From contig NZ_JADKRZ010000002.1 in NCBI RefSeq assembly GCF_015350905.1, forward strand, positions 62,001-126,000: 64,000 nt of DNA, in the 5' to 3' direction. A program made the position numbers and the translations under genes. The notes under the pieces are model-generated. The model was not told where the DNA came from. It worked only from the letters and a program-made list of their open reading frames with translations, and searched no databases. Origin of the DNA: Curtobacterium sp. VKM Ac-2865 (lineage in GTDB: Bacteria; Actinomycetota; Actinomycetes; Actinomycetales; Microbacteriaceae). Within the stretch, counting starts at the first letter, position 1. Each line of letters starts with the position of its first letter. Shown one piece after another: positions 7,262-14,434 of the stretch.

Positions 7262-10200
7262 CTACGCGGCGTGCGCCGCGCGACGACGCCGCACCACGAG
7301 CAGGCCGGCGCCCGCTGCCAGGAGCAGCAGCGCTGCGACGATGCCACCGGTGAGCTCGGCGCCGGTGAACGCGAGCGCCGGGACGGTCCCCGCTGCAGGG
7401 TCCACCGTGACGACCAGCGTCACGGTGCCCGTCGTGGGTCCGGTCACCACCAGGGTGTGGGTGCCGGCGGTGACCGACGACGGCACCGTGAACGTGCCGG
7501 ACAGGCGACCGGACGCGTCAGCGGTCAGCGTGCCCAGTCGCACGGGCTCGGAGTGCAGCTCCACCGTGGTCCGCTCGTCGGCAGCGAAGCCGGTCCCCGT
7601 CAGTCGGAACGACGCTCCGACGCGGAGGTGGCCGTCGACGGACAGCGCGGCGGCGGTGTCCGAGCCGCCGGGCTGCGGACCAGGGGTCGGCGTCGGCGTC
7701 GGCGTCGGCGTGCCACCGTCACCGGGAGGCGTCGTCCCACCGTCACCCGGAGGCGTCGTCCCGCCGATGCCCGGCAGGTCGATGCCGACCAGGATCGGGT
7801 CGTGGTCGCTCGCCCGGTACACGTCGTCCGTGTAGAGGTTCGTCGCGTTGTAGTTGTAGCGGCTGTACTCCAGACCCACCGACTCGACCGAGTTGATGTT
7901 CCAGATGTCCACGCCGGTGACGTCGGCGAGCGCAGCGGGCGAGGCGAGCACGTGGTCGAGCGAGCCGCTCAGGCCGCTGAAGACGTACGACCACTCGTCG
8001 GCGTCCTGCGTCGGCCCGAGGTCGGTGTACCCGGCGTCGTCGAGGACCACCATCGGGTCCTCCTTGCTGTAGGCGTTGAAGTCGCCGAGCATGAAGACCT
8101 TGTCCGTGCCGTACTGCGTCTGCATGGCGGTGGAGAACGTCACCAGGGCCGTCGCCTGCGCGACCCGGTCCGCGTTCGACGCACCCTGGCCGTCGCCCTG
8201 GTCGGCGTTCGCACCGGTGCCGGAGCCCTTGGACTTGAAGTGGTTGGCGATCACCAGGAACTCGTCGTCCGCCGTGCCGCCGAGCGGGCGGAAGGCGTCG
8301 GCGACGGGCTGTCGGGCGTTCGTGAAGGCCGGGTCCTGCAGGATCGTCGACGCTCCGGTGGGGGCGACGCGGTCCTTCTTGTAGATCAGGGCGAGGCGGA
8401 TGACGTCCTCGCTCGCTGGGACGACGGCCGGGGACGGGACGTACGCCCACGTGTCGGAGCCGGTCGCGGCGTTGAGCGCCCCGACCAGGGTCGCGACCGC
8501 GGTGTCACGCGGCTGGCCGAAGCGCGCCGAGTTCTCGATCTCCTCGAGCGAGACGACGTCGGCGCCGAGGCCGTTGATCGCCTTGACGATCTTGACCTGC
8601 TGGCGGTCGAGGTCCTCCTGCTCGGCGGCACCACGGGCATCGCAGCCGGAGTTCACCGTGACGGGGTCACCGACGCGGTCGGTGTAGTACGTGCAGCCGG
8701 TGAGCTCGTCACCCGTCGTGGGGAAGTAGTTCAGCACGTTGAAGCCGGCGAGCTTGAGGTCGCCGCCGACGTCCTCGGGCTTCGCGGTGCGCACGTCCGA
8801 GAACGCGACGGGCAGGTCGGCCGCCGGCGTCGCGCCGGTGACGGGCGTGGTCGGCTGGAACTTCCACGCGTTGTTGCGGTAGTCGAGGACGACCGGGGCG
8901 TCGAACGTGGCGGCGGCACCGACGGTGACGGGGCCCTGCGTCAGCCACGACACCGGGATGCCCTGGTTCGCCTTCGTCAGGAAGTTGGTGCTGGCGCCGT
9001 CGTCGAGCGTGATCCTGCGCGCCGCGTTGTCCGCGGTGACCGCCGCTGCCGCCGGGGTCCCGGGGCGCGCGACCTCGGTCGGCTGGAGGAGCCGCTCGGA
9101 GCCGGAGGCCAGGACGACCTCGCCGTACTGGTTCGTCGTGTAGTTGTCCGCGACGGTGTACCGGCCCTGCGGAGCGATGAGCATGCTCTCGAGCGACTCG
9201 CGCTGCGCGTCCGTCCGGGGGAAGGCGACGGCCGCGGCCTGCGGAGCGGGCACCGTGTCGGACAGCGTGCGCAGACCGGCAGCGCTGGACACCGTGAGCT
9301 CGGTCAGGCCGTTGAACTCGGAGACGGCGCCGGTGACCTCCACGTGCTGTCCGGCGGTGACGGACGACGCCGTCGCGGCCGAGTAGACGAAGACGGCGTC
9401 CGACGCGGTGTGCGTGGTCAGGTCGACCGCGCCGCCGGTGCCCGGGGTCTGGATCGTGTAGCCGCTGAAGCCGCCGGTGGCGTACACCGCGGTGACGACG
9501 CCCGACGTGACGACGTTCCTGCCCGCGTACGGCGAGGTGTCCGTCGTGCCCTGGAGCTGCGCGATCGTGACGGCCTCGGCCGGGGTGGGGTCGGCTGGCG
9601 GGGTCGGGTCCGTCGGCGGCGGCGTGGGGGTCGTTCCGCCGCCCGCCGTCTGGCCGGCCGCGTTCGTCGGGGTCGGCGTCGTGGTGTTCGAGAAGTCCGT
9701 GGCGTTGACGTCGGTGTCGGTCGTGCCCGCACGCACCAGTCCGTTCGGCACGCTGTTCGCACCGTCGACGGAGCGCACCGCGCCCTCGAAGGTGTTCGAC
9801 GCGCCGTAGCCGAGCAGGTCGACCACGCCGGGCGTGCCGGCCGCGACCGCTCCGGCGGGCAGGGTCAGCGCCGTCGTGCGGTCGGCGAGGACGAGCGTCC
9901 CCGTCGTGCCGGACGGGTTGAGGCTCGCCTCATCGTCGGGCGTGGGGAGGTCGGCGCCGGCAGGAGTTGCACCGTTGCCCGCCATCGACACCAGGAACGT
10001 GCCGCCGGCGGGGACGGTGCCCTCCAGCGCGCTCGTGCTGAACGCACCGGCGCTCGTCGCTGCGCGGTACTGCAGCGACCACCCCGTGACCGAGACCGGG
10101 GCAGCCGTGGGGTTGCCGATCTCGACGAACTTGTGGTTGTAGGGGGCGCCGGCGCTGCCGCCCTTGAGGTAGGCCTCGCGGATGACGAGGCCCGTCCCCG

Positions 10201-10300
10201 CGGGGTCCGCCGAGGCGGTGGTGGCGGAGACGAGTGGTGCGGCGAGGAGTGTCGCGGCGACCGTGGCGCACAGCAGGGTGCGTCGGATGTGCTGGGGCAT
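7262..10300 (-). CDS. Secreted, sortase-anchored ExeM/NucH-type extracellular nuclease
   Basis: A 1012-residue exported DNase. It has an N-terminal Sec signal (RRTLLCATVAATLLAAP, cleavage near SADPAG), a lamin-tail domain (VIREAYLKGGSAG ... YNHKFVEIGNPT), a Thr/Pro linker, an OB-fold region of the NucH type, and then an endonuclease/exonuclease/phosphatase domain. The catalytic motifs of that domain are VVSLEEIEN, VIANHFKSKG, MLGDFNAYSKED and the terminal ASDHDPI. A Pro/Thr repeat linker and an Ig-like domain precede the sortase signal LAFTG (976-980), a hydrophobic span and RRRR. LAXTG signals are used by class E sortases of actinobacteria. The expected role is scavenging or remodelling of extracellular DNA at the cell surface. 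The ATG at 10300 has AAGG upstream. Confidence 0.92.
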   Translation of the reverse strand: MPQHIRRTLLCATVAATLLAAPLVSATTASADPAGTGLVIREAYLKGGSAGAPYNHKFVEIGNPTAAPVSVTGWSLQYRAATSAGAFSTSALEGTVPAGGTFLVSMAGNGATPAGADLPTPDDEASLNPSGTTGTLVLADRTTALTLPAGAVAAGTPGVVDLLGYGASNTFEGAVRSVDGANSVPNGLVRAGTTDTDVNATDFSNTTTPTPTNAAGQTAGGGTTPTPPPTDPTPPADPTPAEAVTIAQLQGTTDTSPYAGRNVVTSGVVTAVYATGGFSGYTIQTPGTGGAVDLTTHTASDAVFVYSAATASSVTAGQHVEVTGAVSEFNGLTELTVSSAAGLRTLSDTVPAPQAAAVAFPRTDAQRESLESMLIAPQGRYTVADNYTTNQYGEVVLASGSERLLQPTEVARPGTPAAAAVTADNAARRITLDDGASTNFLTKANQGIPVSWLTQGPVTVGAAATFDAPVVLDYRNNAWKFQPTTPVTGATPAADLPVAFSDVRTAKPEDVGGDLKLAGFNVLNYFPTTGDELTGCTYYTDRVGDPVTVNSGCDARGAAEQEDLDRQQVKIVKAINGLGADVVSLEEIENSARFGQPRDTAVATLVGALNAATGSDTWAYVPSPAVVPASEDVIRLALIYKKDRVAPTGASTILQDPAFTNARQPVADAFRPLGGTADDEFLVIANHFKSKGSGTGANADQGDGQGASNADRVAQATALVTFSTAMQTQYGTDKVFMLGDFNAYSKEDPMVVLDDAGYTDLGPTQDADEWSYVFSGLSGSLDHVLASPAALADVTGVDIWNINSVESVGLEYSRYNYNATNLYTDDVYRASDHDPILVGIDLPGIGGTTPPGDGGTTPPGDGGTPTPTPTPTPGPQPGGSDTAAALSVDGHLRVGASFRLTGTGFAADERTTVELHSEPVRLGTLTADASGRLSGTFTVPSSVTAGTHTLVVTGPTTGTVTLVVTVDPAAGTVPALAFTGAELTGGIVAALLLLAAGAGLLVVRRRRAAHAA

Positions 10301-10395
10301 GCTGACCTTCGGTGCGGGGTCGTGGACCCTCGCACGCTACCGATCTGCAGAGGCGTTCAGGTTTCGACGAGGTGAACCCTTCGGTCTACTGCGCT

Positions 10396-10653
10396 TCACG
10401 ACCCGGTGAGTGCCCGCAGCCCCATGACACCGAGCGTCATCGCGTACCAACCGAGGAGGTTGCCCCGCTTGCGCGCGCCGACCAGGGACAGCCCTCCGGT
10501 GACGACCGCGACGCCGCCCGCGATCAGGGCCACGGGCGGCCGCGTCGGGGTTGCGACACCCACCGTCAGGAGCGCGAGCGTCGCCACCACCACGAGCACC
10601 GCGACGATCACCGTCCGCATCGCATCGGACTCAGTCTGGACGTCGTCAGTCAT
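10396..10653 (-). CDS. Small membrane protein of unknown function
   Basis: Eighty-five residues with a short charged N-terminus and two or three hydrophobic segments (about 13-32, 40-60 and 65-82). A basic loop ARKRGN lies between the last two. It has no signal peptide and no recognised family. It is followed by the nuclease gene on the same strand with a 95-base gap, so it is not clearly in an operon with it. Confidence 0.6.
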   Translation of the reverse strand: MTDDVQTESDAMRTVIVAVLVVVATLALLTVGVATPTRPPVALIAGGVAVVTGGLSLVGARKRGNLLGWYAMTLGVMGLRALTGS

Positions 10654-10690
10654 GCGACCAGCATATTGCCGTTCAGTGATGACACGCGCT

Positions 10691-11437
10691 TCACGACCCG
10701 ACCGGCACCCACTCCCGCCCCACCCGGTGCACCGCCGGCCCGTGCCCCGGCAGCACGATCTCGGGGATCGGCAGCGCCCGCGCCGACTCGAGCGCCGTCG
10801 CCTGGTCCGCCGTGAAGAACGGCGTGATCATGCGGGGCCGAGGGGTCCACGACGCCGGCTGCGTGTCGTGGTGGGAGACGACAGCGTCCCCGGTGACGAT
10901 CGCGGAGGCGGCCGGCAGCAGGTACGCGGTGGACCCGGCCGTGTGCCCCTCGGCGGGGAACGGCGTGACGGCCCGCCCCTCGAAGTCCGCGCCGGTGAAG
11001 GCCCTGGCGGTGGCCACAGAGACGGGCCGCAGGGCATCGGAGCGGATCGCCCGGCCGAGCCAGCGGAGCACCCGCGCCGACGCCAGCCGTCCGCCGATCT
11101 CCGCGGGAGTGACCTGCTGCCGGTCGGGCCCGCGCACGTTGTCGAGCTCGGCGGCGTGCGCGAGCACCTCGACGTGCGGGTGGCGCTCCAGGATCCCGGG
11201 GATGCCACCGACGTGGTCGACGTGGCCGTGCGTGACGTAGATGCGGCGGAGGTCGCCGAGGTCGTGTCCGGCGTAGCGCACCGTGTCGAGCACCAGGTCG
11301 CTGTCGGCCGGGTAGCCGGCGTCGATCAGGGCGACGCCGTCCTCCTCCGCCAGCACGACCCAGTTGGAGACGGGCCCCTCGACGAAGACGACACCGGGGG
11401 CGACGGAGACGACGGACCGGGGTTCGCGGGAGCTCAT
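10691..11437 (-). CDS. MBL-fold metallo-hydrolase
   Basis: A 248-residue metallo-beta-lactamase-fold hydrolase. The zinc motif is THGHVDHVGG, and further metal ligands are PAEGHTAGS, VTGDAVVSHHD and a C-terminal LPGHGPAV. The substrate is unknown; the family includes lactonases, glyoxalase II-like enzymes and quorum-quenching enzymes. The ATG at 11437 overlaps the truA stop as ATGA, so it is translationally coupled to truA. Confidence 0.88.
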   Translation of the reverse strand: MSSREPRSVVSVAPGVVFVEGPVSNWVVLAEEDGVALIDAGYPADSDLVLDTVRYAGHDLGDLRRIYVTHGHVDHVGGIPGILERHPHVEVLAHAAELDNVRGPDRQQVTPAEIGGRLASARVLRWLGRAIRSDALRPVSVATARAFTGADFEGRAVTPFPAEGHTAGSTAYLLPAASAIVTGDAVVSHHDTQPASWTPRPRMITPFFTADQATALESARALPIPEIVLPGHGPAVHRVGREWVPVGS

Positions 11438-12465
11438 CCCTCGACGGTAGCCGAGCCGGAGACCGCGCCGGTGCCGGACGTCCCGTCCACGGACCGCCGG
11501 GCGCGCGTCTGCTCCGCCCGCGCCGCGAGCTCCGCGTCCGCCGGGTAGCCCACCTCGGTCAGCGTGAGCCCCTTCGCCGGCGCCACCTTGAACGCGCTGG
11601 TCCGCTCCCCCGCCACGCGCAGCTCCTCGAGGCGCTCCGGCCCGAAGCGGCCCTCGCCGACCGCGATGGTCGCCCCCACCATCGCGCGCACCATGGAGTG
11701 ACAGAACGCATCGGCCTGGAGGCTCGCCACCAGCACGCCGTCCGGCTCGCGGTCCCAGCGGAACTCCTGCAGCGTCCTGATGGTGGTCGCCCCCTCGCGC
11801 GGCTTGCAGAACGCCGCGAAGTCGTGCAGCCCCAACAGCGTCAGCGCACCGCGCTCCATCGCTGCCGGGTCGAGACGCCCCGGGTACCAGAGCGTGTGCC
11901 CACGACGTCGTGGATCGCGGGGGGCGTCGACGTCCGCGACGCGGTACTGGTAGCGCCGCCAGAGCGGGGAGAACCGGGCGTCGAACCCGTCCGGCGCGAT
12001 CGACGCCCGCGTGACGAGCACGTCGCCCTCGACCCCGGCGATGCCGTTGACGCGCTTCACGAGCCCGTCGAGCGGGTCCCGCCCGGTCCCGTCCCCCCCG
12101 CGCCCGTCGCGCCCGCTGCCGTTGCCTCCGCCGCCGTTCCGCCCGCCGCCGTCCGCCGTGGTCCGTCGGGGCCGTGCCAGCGCTGCCCACTGCGCGGCGT
12201 CGAGGTCCAGGTGGGCGACCTGCCCGGTGGCGTGCACCCCGGCGTCGGTGCGCCCGGCGACGGTCAGCAGCGGCGGCGAGCCCCAGCGCGTGAAGACGGT
12301 CGCGAGCGCGGTCTCGAGCGCGCCCTGCACGGTCCGGAGCCCCGGCTGCCTGGCCCACCCGGAGAACGCGGCACCGTCGTAGGCGACGTCGAGCCTGAGC
12401 CGCACGCCGCCGTCGGCACCACTGTCGGCCGACGCCTGCGCCTGGGCCTCGTCCGTCTCGCTCAC
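11434..12465 (-). CDS. truA: tRNA pseudouridine(38-40) synthase with Gly-rich insert
   Basis: Isomerises uridines 38-40 in the tRNA anticodon arm. The catalytic Asp is in AGRTDAGVHA, with LDVAYDGAAFSGWARQP at the N-terminus and the C-terminal half-domain RASIAPDGFDARFSP ... CHSMVRAMVG. At 343 residues it is longer than the usual 260-290. The excess is an Asp/Arg-rich, Gly/Asn repeat insert at about 98-132 (GGGRNGGGGNGSG and neighbours) and a low-complexity C-terminus. The GTG at 12465 is preceded by TACCGT at leaderless spacing. In many actinobacteria truA follows rplQ directly. Here about 8 kb of other genes intervene. Confidence 0.94.
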   Translation of the reverse strand: MSETDEAQAQASADSGADGGVRLRLDVAYDGAAFSGWARQPGLRTVQGALETALATVFTRWGSPPLLTVAGRTDAGVHATGQVAHLDLDAAQWAALARPRRTTADGGGRNGGGGNGSGRDGRGGDGTGRDPLDGLVKRVNGIAGVEGDVLVTRASIAPDGFDARFSPLWRRYQYRVADVDAPRDPRRRGHTLWYPGRLDPAAMERGALTLLGLHDFAAFCKPREGATTIRTLQEFRWDREPDGVLVASLQADAFCHSMVRAMVGATIAVGEGRFGPERLEELRVAGERTSAFKVAPAKGLTLTEVGYPADAELAARAEQTRARRSVDGTSGTGAVSGSATVEG

Positions 12466-12471
12466 ACCACC

Positions 12472-12477
12472 ACGGTA
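12472..12477 (-). promoter_or_regulatory. Possible -10 element of truA
   Basis: TACCGT on the minus strand ends six bases before the truA GTG, the distance expected for a leaderless transcript. The -35 is poor. It sits beside the 11-bp direct repeats, so a protein bound to them could affect truA too. Confidence 0.3.
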
Positions 12478-12482
12478 CCGAT

Positions 12483-12515
12483 GTCAGCGCCGCGTCAGTG
12501 CCGCGTGAGCGCCGG
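12483..12515 (+). promoter_or_regulatory. Three 11-bp direct repeats: candidate SARP operator of the ABC exporter
   Basis: GTCAGCGCCGC (12483-12493), GTCAGTGCCGC (12494-12504) and GTGAGCGCCGG (12505-12515) stand head to tail. SARP proteins such as DnrI, ActII-ORF4 and AfsR are known to bind heptamer direct repeats at 11-bp pitch, with the last heptamer 8 bp before the -10. Here the last heptamer ends at 12511 and CACCAT (12520-12525) follows after 8 bp. A SARP gene lies 1.9 kb away. Binding is inferred, not shown. Confidence 0.5.
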
Positions 12516-12579
12516 CCGACACCATCGTCCTCGACGTCGACACGACTGCCGACGTCCCATCGGAGAAAGGGAACCGACG

Positions 12580-13581
12580 ATGACCACGACACCCCTCGCG
12601 GTCGAGGCCGTCGGCCTCGTGAAGACCTTCGGGCAGAACCGCGCCGTGGACGGTGTCGACCTCCGCGTCGAGGCCGGCACCGTGTACGGCGTGCTGGGCC
12701 CCAACGGTGCCGGCAAGACCACGACGATCAGCATGCTCGCGACCCTGCTCAAGGCAGACGCCGGCGAGGCCAGGATCTTCGGCCACGACGTCCGCCGCGA
12801 GGCGCAGGAGGTCCGCCGGCTCATCGGCGTGACCGGGCAGTACGCCAGCGTCGACGAGACGCTCAGCGCGACCGAGAACCTGGTGGTCTTCTCCCGCCTG
12901 CTCGGGCTGGGCCGGGCGGAGTCGAAGCGGAAGTCCGCGGAGCTCCTCGAGCGCTTCGGCCTGACCGAGGCCGCCACCCGCCCGCTCAAGAACTTCTCCG
13001 GCGGGATGCGCCGACGCCTCGACCTGGCGGCGAGCCTCATCGCGCAGCCGCCGCTGATCTTCCTCGACGAACCGACCACGGGCCTCGACCCGCGCACCCG
13101 GGCACAGATGTGGGACACGATCCGCGAGCTCGTCGCGACGGGCTCCACCGTGCTGCTCACCACGCAGTACCTCGACGAGGCGGACCAGCTCGCCGACCGC
13201 ATCGCCGTGATCGACCACGGCCGGGTCGTCGCGGAGGGCACCGGCGACGAGCTCAAGGCGTCGATCGGCACCGCGTCGCTGCAGCTCCGGCTCGCCGACG
13301 CCTCCACCGAGACCCTCGCGACGGCGTCCGACCTCGTCGCCCGAGTCCTCGGCACCCCGGCGGTCGTCAGCCCCGAGGGCTCGCGCCTGACCGCCCCGAT
13401 GACGGACCCCGACCGCGTCACCGACCTGCTCGTGTCGTTCCGCGACGCCGGCATCTCCCTCGCCGAGATGAGCGTGCAGAAGCCGACGCTCGACGAGGTC
13501 TTCCTGACCATCACCGGCAACCCGGTCGTCGACGACACCGCCGACCAGCACGAGCACGCGCTCGAAGGGAGCAACGCATGA
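12580..13581 (+). CDS. ABC exporter ATP-binding protein, DrrA-like
   Basis: The 333-residue nucleotide-binding subunit of a drug/antibiotic exporter. The Walker A motif GPNGAGKT is at 40-47, the signature is NFSGGMRRRLDLA, and Walker B with D-loop is LIFLDEPTTGLD, followed by the switch His region TTQYLDEADQLADRI. The C-terminal extension of about 90 residues is typical of the DrrA/daunorubicin-resistance family. The ATG at 12580 has a strong GAGAAAGG ribosome binding site. The gene overlaps the permease start as ATGA. The substrate is unknown. Confidence 0.94.
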   Translation: MTTTPLAVEAVGLVKTFGQNRAVDGVDLRVEAGTVYGVLGPNGAGKTTTISMLATLLKADAGEARIFGHDVRREAQEVRRLIGVTGQYASVDETLSATENLVVFSRLLGLGRAESKRKSAELLERFGLTEAATRPLKNFSGGMRRRLDLAASLIAQPPLIFLDEPTTGLDPRTRAQMWDTIRELVATGSTVLLTTQYLDEADQLADRIAVIDHGRVVAEGTGDELKASIGTASLQLRLADASTETLATASDLVARVLGTPAVVSPEGSRLTAPMTDPDRVTDLLVSFRDAGISLAEMSVQKPTLDEVFLTITGNPVVDDTADQHEHALEGSNA

Positions 13582-14423
13582 CCACGCTCACCACCCCAGA
13601 CCTGGCGTCCACCGGCACGACCGGTGCCAGGAGCACCCCGCGCCCCGGCGTGGGCGGCACCGGGCTCGCTGCGACGATCCGGCAGTCCTTCACGATGGCG
13701 TACCGCGGCCTGATCAAGGTCCGCAGGACACCCGAGCAGCTGTTCGACGTCACGCTGATGCCGATCGTCTTCACCGTGATGTTCACCTACATCTTTGGTG
13801 GTGCGATCTCCGGCAACGTGGCTGCCTACCTGCCGATCATCATCCCGGGCATCCTCGTGCAGACGAACATCACGTCCTCGATCGTCACCGGCGTCCAGCT
13901 CCGCGAGGACATGGACAAGGGCGTCTTCGACCGCTTCAAGTCCCTGCCGATCGCCCGCATCGCCCCGCTCGCCGGAGCGCTGCTCGCCGACACCGTGCGG
14001 TACGCCATCGCGACGACGATCACCTTCGTCACGGGCTTCGCGATGGGGCTCCGTCCCGCGGGCGGCTTCGGCGCCGTCGTCCTGGCCGGCCTGCTCGTCA
14101 TCGTGGTCGCCTGGGCGATCAGTTGGATCTTCGCGTACTTCGGCGTCGTGGCCCGCACCGCGTCGAGCGTCTCGGGCATCTCGAACCTCGTGCTGTTCCC
14201 GCTGACGTTCCTCTCGAACGCCTTCGTCCCGGCGGACACCCTGCCGGACTGGCTGCGCTGGTTCTCCGAGGTCAACCCGGTCTCGCACCTGATCACCGCG
14301 GTCCGCGAGCTCGTGAACCACGGCCAGGTGGGCGGGGACCTCTGGCTCTCGCTCCTCGGCGCCGCGGTCGTCGTCGCGGTGTTCGCCCCGCTCACGGTGC
14401 GCGCCTACATGCGGAAGGCCTGA
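13578..14423 (+). CDS. ABC exporter permease, DrrB-like (ABC-2 type)
   Basis: A 281-residue membrane protein with six predicted transmembrane segments in the ABC-2 layout. The N-terminal arm carries RTPEQLFDVTLMPIVF, then MFTYIFGGAI and the family motif LREDMDKGVFDRFKSLPIAR after the second segment. LVLFPLTFLSNAFVP before the last segments is also typical of DrrB and ABC2_membrane proteins. The start at 13578 overlaps the ATPase stop (ATGA). It forms the export channel with the preceding ATPase and converges on the SARP gene with an 11-base gap. Confidence 0.92.
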   Translation: MTTLTTPDLASTGTTGARSTPRPGVGGTGLAATIRQSFTMAYRGLIKVRRTPEQLFDVTLMPIVFTVMFTYIFGGAISGNVAAYLPIIIPGILVQTNITSSIVTGVQLREDMDKGVFDRFKSLPIARIAPLAGALLADTVRYAIATTITFVTGFAMGLRPAGGFGAVVLAGLLVIVVAWAISWIFAYFGVVARTASSVSGISNLVLFPLTFLSNAFVPADTLPDWLRWFSEVNPVSHLITAVRELVNHGQVGGDLWLSLLGAAVVVAVFAPLTVRAYMRKA

Positions 14424-14434
14424 CGCAGCGCGCT

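Noticed and set aside
7190-10375. 1061-codon open frame on the plus strand opposite the nuclease gene
   Set aside because: It is an antisense frame produced by high GC and codon bias. It is Arg/Val/Gly-rich with no domain, while the opposite strand encodes a clear signal peptide, nuclease motifs and a sortase signal.
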